From UBA1941 sp046329575 (lineage in GTDB: Bacteria > Bacteroidota > Bacteroidia > Chitinophagales > LD1), in assembly GCA_046329575.1 (NCBI GenBank), contig JAXLUJ010000016.1:11717-75716 (forward strand): a stretch of 64,000 bases of DNA. Reading direction: 5' to 3'. The position numbers and the translations under genes are program-made. This document shows positions 59,803 through 64,000 of this stretch, one piece after another. The notes beneath the pieces were generated by a model. That model was not told where the DNA came from and made no database searches. It was given only the letters and a program-made list of their open reading frames with translations. Numbering within the stretch: position 1 is the first letter of the stretch; every line of letters begins with the position of its first letter.

Positions 59803-61617
59803 CTACTGTAACCGAATGCCTTTGATACTTCCGTTCGTTACCGTCACCGAAACTGTACTGCTGCCGGTGTCAGAGTAATCAAACGTGCCGTTAAAGGTAG
59901 CGGCTACCGGTTGGCCCACCGTGCTGGCTGAGGTCAACGTAAGCGTACCACTCTTTCCTACAAATACCTTTTGCGAACTGGTGCCGGTATACAACTGCAT
60001 GGTTACCGTAGCCGTTCCCTGATTGCCGCTGTCGTCAATAGTATAAGTGCCCGGCCCCAATCCATACACCATCACCGTCATCATCATACTTTCACTGCTG
60101 CCGCTGTGTGTGCCGTTAACCGTAACCGTGTATGCTGAATCAGCAGGGGCAAATACGGCCACTGTGCTGCCTCCCGATGTGTTGAAGTGAAAACTTTCAT
60201 TGCTGAAAGGGCCGCCATTGGCCGTAAAAAACGATTGGGTAACATCGGTTTGCCCGTTGTTGCCGTTGCTCGGACAAGTGTGCAGATCGCCTAAGGTCAA
60301 GCTGCCCGGAGTGCCGGATGTGGTGATGGTTTTAGGGTCGCCAAACATCGCACCATCCATACAGTATGGCGTAATGGTATAGGTTTTATTCAAGGCCAGA
60401 TCAATTGAAATCTGTCCATCCCAAACATCTACGTTATTTTGCATCACTCCTGATTCGATATGAACCATGCCGCGAACCGGATTGCCGTTGCCATCAACTA
60501 AACGCCCTGTTGCAGTAGTGCCGCACGGCCCGATAACAGTGCCAATATCATAAGTTTGGCCGGGGGCCAATGGTGGAACCGATGCCGTTACCGGATTGCC
60601 GCGATCGCCATAAGGATAAACCGTTACAGTAAGCGGAAATCCTGAGGCAACGCGCATAATGAACAAGCCTTGATTTTCGAGCGAAATGTTGTTTTGCGGG
60701 CGATTTCCGCTACCCGGCGTAGCGTCAGCCACCGTAGCATCGGCTGTAGAAATCGGCGTGCCATTGCAATTCACCACCTTGCCTTTCACCCAGGCTACGT
60801 CTTCGTCATGGTCGGTGTTCCAGGTACTGAAGTGCGAAACTACACCTACATAAAAACTGCCTTGCTTTACCGCCTTTCCTTCTTCTTCCCAAATGCCGGT
60901 GGTTTCATTCAAATGCCACAGCTTAATGGTGTCGGGCGAACTGCTCAACTGTGCCGCATCAATGGGTAACTTAATAGTGGCGGTTTTGCCTGAAGCCACC
61001 TGCAGCGGATTGCCGCTCGCATCTTCCATATGCACCGAAATCATGCCGTACGACAGCAACTGCCGCGAATCACCCGAAGTGTTCCGCGCACTCAGGTCAC
61101 CACCCGGGGTCATTTGACTAAATTTCGAATCGCCGGGATTGTAATGGAAGGTGTACAAATTGGCAGTGCCGCTGAAGGCCGAACCATCAGCATTCTTCAG
61201 GCCGTTGGCCGGTAATGTTACCTGCGCCGCTCCATTGGTTACTGAACCGCCGGTTGAACCGTCTATCGATCCGGTCAATACTTTTTTCACCATTACGATC
61301 TTCACCTGCGATGAGGTGCTTTGGGTAGCCTCAAAACCTACTACCGCATCCAGATAGCCGGGCATAGTGGCTTTCACCGTTTGCCTGCCGGCTGCGATGG
61401 CTACATCGTCGAATACATAAAAGCCGCTGTTCGAGGTAAATATTTTTCCATTGAACGAAACCGTTGCGCCCGAGAGCGGTTTTAGATCCTGATCTACCAC
61501 AGTGCCGTGAAGTTTTACGGTCTTTTTCAGCACATTGGGGTTTTCCGTGTCTTTCTTTTTGCAGGCACCCAGCAAGGTGAGTACCAGCAGTAGCATGGTT
61601 GTAATTTTAATACGCAT
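59803..61617 (-). CDS. large lipoprotein with carboxypeptidase-regulatory-like domains
   Basis: 604 aa. Lipobox LLGAC, Cys19, then Lys-Lys-Lys. Residues about 35-105 are a beta-sandwich of the carboxypeptidase regulatory-like type (LHGTVVDQDLKPLSGATVSF NG spaced, ATMPGYLDAVVGFEA). Further such units follow near WVKGKVVNCNGTPISTADAT and TGRLVDGNGNPVRGMVHIES. The C-terminal part is Thr/Ser/Gly-rich beta structure. Surface-exposed; binding partner unknown. Confidence 0.9.
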   Translation of the reverse strand: MRIKITTMLLLVLTLLGACKKKDTENPNVLKKTVKLHGTVVDQDLKPLSGATVSFNGKIFTSNSGFYVFDDVAIAAGRQTVKATMPGYLDAVVGFEATQSTSSQVKIVMVKKVLTGSIDGSTGGSVTNGAAQVTLPANGLKNADGSAFSGTANLYTFHYNPGDSKFSQMTPGGDLSARNTSGDSRQLLSYGMISVHMEDASGNPLQVASGKTATIKLPIDAAQLSSSPDTIKLWHLNETTGIWEEEGKAVKQGSFYVGVVSHFSTWNTDHDEDVAWVKGKVVNCNGTPISTADATVADATPGSGNRPQNNISLENQGLFIMRVASGFPLTVTVYPYGDRGNPVTASVPPLAPGQTYDIGTVIGPCGTTATGRLVDGNGNPVRGMVHIESGVMQNNVDVWDGQISIDLALNKTYTITPYCMDGAMFGDPKTITTSGTPGSLTLGDLHTCPSNGNNGQTDVTQSFFTANGGPFSNESFHFNTSGGSTVAVFAPADSAYTVTVNGTHSGSSESMMMTVMVYGLGPGTYTIDDSGNQGTATVTMQLYTGTSSQKVFVGKSGTLTLTSASTVGQPVAATFNGTFDYSDTGSSTVSVTVTNGSIKGIRLQ

Positions 61618-61788
61618 AATTTGATGTTTTGTGTGGCAAAAATCACCGGAATGTGCTCCCCTGGCAAGGACAAAACCGGAGCTTACTTTCCGTAATATTA
61701 TACAAAGGTATTATTTGAAAAGGAATGGGTTTTATGACTGTTTTCATCCTTCTGACCCATTTTTTCAGCCAGCGGGGTGATCCGGAAC

Positions 61789-62253
61789 TCAAAAAAAGCG
61801 GAAGTAGGGGCGGGACACCAGAGGTGAAAATTGCCACGGAATAGAGGTGAGCAGCAGCAGCAGCGAAGCGGTGAACCACCAAGCCATCGTTTTAAATTTT
61901 TCAGTATCGGTTAACTTCCTTTTCGCCAGCATCGAACCTATAGTGAGCACCAGAATGGCCACTGTCATCACCAAACTGTGTTCCATTCCGAAAAAACGGA
62001 TTTCACGGTCGTGAACAGCTTCGTGAAAGTTAGCGCGGAAATATTGTGTTAACGGGCTAACGATGTAAAGCGTAATGCCCAATACCAACTGGATATGAGC
62101 GATAGTGGCGGTCCAGTGCCGGATGCTGTTGTCGAAGCCGGTGAACGGCAATTTTTTGATCCAGCCGGTCCACGCGCGGAAAATTGCGAAGCTAAGTGAC
62201 GCCAGCACCAGCCACCGGAAAAATGAATGAAAAATGAGGAGGTAGAAGTACAT
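61789..62253 (-). CDS. hypothetical four-helix membrane protein
   Basis: 154 aa with four membrane segments and several His residues in or near them (FHSFFRWLVLASLSFAIFRA, HIQLVLGITLYIVSP, FGMEHSLVMTVAILVLTIGS). The spacing suggests a heme- or quinone-linked protein such as small cytochrome-b-like ones, but I cannot assign it. Common in Bacteroidetes as an unnamed protein. Confidence 0.83.
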   Translation of the reverse strand: MYFYLLIFHSFFRWLVLASLSFAIFRAWTGWIKKLPFTGFDNSIRHWTATIAHIQLVLGITLYIVSPLTQYFRANFHEAVHDREIRFFGMEHSLVMTVAILVLTIGSMLAKRKLTDTEKFKTMAWWFTASLLLLLTSIPWQFSPLVSRPYFRFF

Positions 62254-62340
62254 AGAATGAAGGTAGTTTAATCATTTTTAATGCTATCAAAACATATCAG
62301 GATGGTGAACTCCTCACCATGTACTACAATGCCTTTTAAC

Positions 62341-62451
62341 GCTAACCGCGGTAGCGATCGAAGTGGAAATCCTTTTTGCGCGGTATTCGGAAAGTTGTAG
62401 TTTATGTGAGCCGCGCAAAAAGATTGGAACGTAGAGCGCGGCATCCGCCAT
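62341..62451. repeat. modular interspersed element, class C core (best copy)
   Basis: GCTAACCGCGGTAGCGATCG, then AAGTGGAAATCCTTTTTGCG; the 12-bp arms CTTTTTGCGCGG (62372-62383) and CCGCGCAAAAAG (62411-62422) are perfectly complementary; ends in AACGTAGAGCGCGGCATCCG CCA (spaced). Confidence 0.93.
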
Positions 62452-62488
62452 AAAAAATCGGGCCCACTTCCGAAAAAAATGAAAGCTT

Positions 62489-63787
62489 CTATTTTTCAAC
62501 AATCAACTTTCGCGAGGCGCTGAAACCGGCGGTTTTAATCGTAATAAAATAAAGACCACCCGCCACTTCAGGCAGTTGCAACACCACATTTCCGGTGCCT
62601 TCACCCAAATGCATGGCTTCACTTTTGTAATGCTCGCGGCCTTGCAAATCAGTAAACAATACGATGTAATCGGCAGCCTTCGCCACTTCCAGTTGCAGCA
62701 CAGCGGTGCCGTTGCTTGCCGGATTCGGCCCCACTTTGAAATCAGAAATATAATCGGGCTCGGCTATACCACCGCAGATGGTGCGGTAGTTGCAGGGATT
62801 GGTAATAGCAAAACAATTGGGGTTCTGAACTGCCGTTCTATAGCTGCACGAGTCGAAATATACGCTCCCCTGTTGGTGACTAAAACAGGTTAGAATGGAT
62901 ATTCGGTTGTAGTGATTTTGACCTGTAGCCCCACAACTGCTTTGAAAAAGACCGAAACTGCTGTAATTCTCCATCGGAAGGAGCGGCTCGTAAAAGCTGA
63001 TCAAGCCTTCCGTCCACTGCAATTCGCCAAAGGCCCATCCTCTTACATCGGTTAAATAAAACACCCGATATGTTTTGCCGAAGTAAGTGGCTGCTATCAC
63101 CGAATCCAGATGCAGGCGATAGGCTAATGACGTTCGTGGATCAATATAATCGATGGTATCGCCTGCAGTTCCTGAAAAATCGGCAATCAAATATTCGGTA
63201 GTGTCAGTTTTAGGATAGAGAAATATTTTTCGGGTAACAGTGTCCTCCCGAATCCATCCAACGGTACAAATTGGATTGAAAGATTTAAAACTTAATTTTT
63301 TATAGGTAAGACCATTCCACATGGAATCTTCTCCCGTGGTCAGGTTGCCATACCCAAACCCGAATACATTATAGCAACCTAAATTTTTAGTTATTCCGTG
63401 AACGGGCTTCATTTCTTCGGGAATTAAATTTCCTACATACCACCAATCGTTCACGCTATCCAGTGTTTTGCGATAAACCGCGTCTTCCACTTCCAGATGC
63501 ACGCAGGTGTCGAAAGTACAACCCGCTGTATCGCGCCCATGCAGGCAAATTTGATAAGTACCATTGGTATCCAGTTTAAAAAGAAAGGTATTCGCATTGG
63601 AATCAATGCCCAGCGTATCGTTTACCGTCCAAAACCAGGTGAGGCTATCGGTTGAAAGCGAATCGCGGGTGCTGATCAGGTACTTACCGCTGCCTTTAGG
63701 CTTCACCACCACAGCAGTGGGATAACAACCGGCAAATACATTTGAATGAATAGCGATTAAAAAAAGGAAGTAGAGAAACTTTTTCAT
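62489..63787 (-). CDS. type IX secreted protein with C-terminal sorting domain
   Basis: 432 aa. Signal peptide FLYFLFLIAIHSNVFA; a PKD-like or Ig-like N-terminal unit (LTWFWTVNDTLGID ... NGTYQICLHGRDTAGCTFDT); a middle region with several Cys; and a C-terminal sorting domain (FKVGPNPASNGTAVLQLEV ... GGLYFITIKTAG ... SRKLIVEK). Expected cargo of the PorV-containing type IX system; function otherwise unknown. Confidence 0.9.
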   Translation of the reverse strand: MKKFLYFLFLIAIHSNVFAGCYPTAVVVKPKGSGKYLISTRDSLSTDSLTWFWTVNDTLGIDSNANTFLFKLDTNGTYQICLHGRDTAGCTFDTCVHLEVEDAVYRKTLDSVNDWWYVGNLIPEEMKPVHGITKNLGCYNVFGFGYGNLTTGEDSMWNGLTYKKLSFKSFNPICTVGWIREDTVTRKIFLYPKTDTTEYLIADFSGTAGDTIDYIDPRTSLAYRLHLDSVIAATYFGKTYRVFYLTDVRGWAFGELQWTEGLISFYEPLLPMENYSSFGLFQSSCGATGQNHYNRISILTCFSHQQGSVYFDSCSYRTAVQNPNCFAITNPCNYRTICGGIAEPDYISDFKVGPNPASNGTAVLQLEVAKAADYIVLFTDLQGREHYKSEAMHLGEGTGNVVLQLPEVAGGLYFITIKTAGFSASRKLIVEK

Positions 63788-64000
63788 GGGTATTAGATTT
63801 GAAAAGAAAGTTACTTAATAAAAAGCAGATGAAACTGCACAGAACGATCAACCCTGCCATGTTGCAGGAAGAATTCAGGCACTTCGTGCTGCTTTATTTA
63901 AAGTGATGGCATTCGCCAAATCTTTCGAAATATCAATTCGAAAAAAAAATTAGCAATACTGTTTAACTCATCTAATTGATTACTACCGAATGGGATTTTG
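63788..64000. other. AT-rich intergenic end of window, no feature seen
   Basis: 213 bp upstream of the minus-strand type IX cargo gene. It presumably holds that gene's promoter; I see no gene, repeat or RNA in it. Confidence 0.5.

Overview
The window comes from a member of the Bacteroidota (Bacteroidetes). It encodes a PorV-type component of type IX secretion and two proteins with C-terminal type IX sorting domains. Its lipoproteins have short signal peptides ending in a Cys followed by Lys-Lys, start codons lack clear Shine-Dalgarno sequences, and the lipid-transport operon has the short MlaE-F-D form. I cannot place it below phylum with confidence; the mix suits a free-living Chitinophagales/Sphingobacteriales-type organism. 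Housekeeping genes (atpG 3' end, ruvC, tadA, dapA, mfd, acs, tRNA-Ser, tRNA-Asp) show it is chromosomal.

Layout. 0-4.3 kb: atpG end, two small lipoproteins, an unknown helical protein and a 13-copy palindrome array. 4.3-12.5 kb: tryptophanase, lipocalin, an NtrC-type regulator with a REC-PAS-DHp partner, a Tat-exported amine oxidase and two membrane proteins. 12.6-19 kb is accessory: a three-gene overlapping operon that I read as a toxin-antitoxin-chaperone (TAC) module with a SecB-like third gene, a RibD/DHFR-like protein, an unusual tRNA, and an OLD-family nuclease beside inverted-repeat elements. 20-27 kb: porV, tadA, a flippase-like membrane protein, ruvC, and dapA with a thioredoxin. 27-30 kb: a large type IX secreted adhesin-like protein. 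30-42 kb: an envelope and stress-type region (lmo0937 family, AI-2E family, DUF748, MlaEFD, YtxH, ferritin-like proteins). 42.8-50 kb: a sensor with no kinase domain, a YdcF-family protein, mfd and an orphan InsA-like protein. 50.4-59 kb: a coherent carboxylate or acetate operon (porin, MHS transporter, two small membrane proteins, symporter-histidine kinase, single-domain response regulator, acetyl-CoA synthetase). 59-64 kb: tRNA-Asp with decayed copies, a large lipoprotein, a membrane protein and a second type IX cargo.

The most striking feature between genes is the density of repeats. There are at least ten copies of a modular palindromic element of about 100-240 bp that keeps the same outer ends but has three or more different cores. 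There are palindromes built on the heptad ATTACGA, sometimes nested inside those elements. There are long 7-bp tandem arrays (units CAAGACG, GAGCTAT, CATCGTC), 8-9 bp arrays (CACGGATA, CCACACCCA) and the palindrome array at 3.3-4.3 kb. One repeat forms the 3' end of a sensor gene and appears to have truncated it.

The best candidates for a little-described system are the TAC-like operon at 12.76-14.17 kb with two operator-like palindromes upstream, the modular repeat family, and the 102/56-bp palindrome array. All calls were made by reading the sequence; no database search was run.
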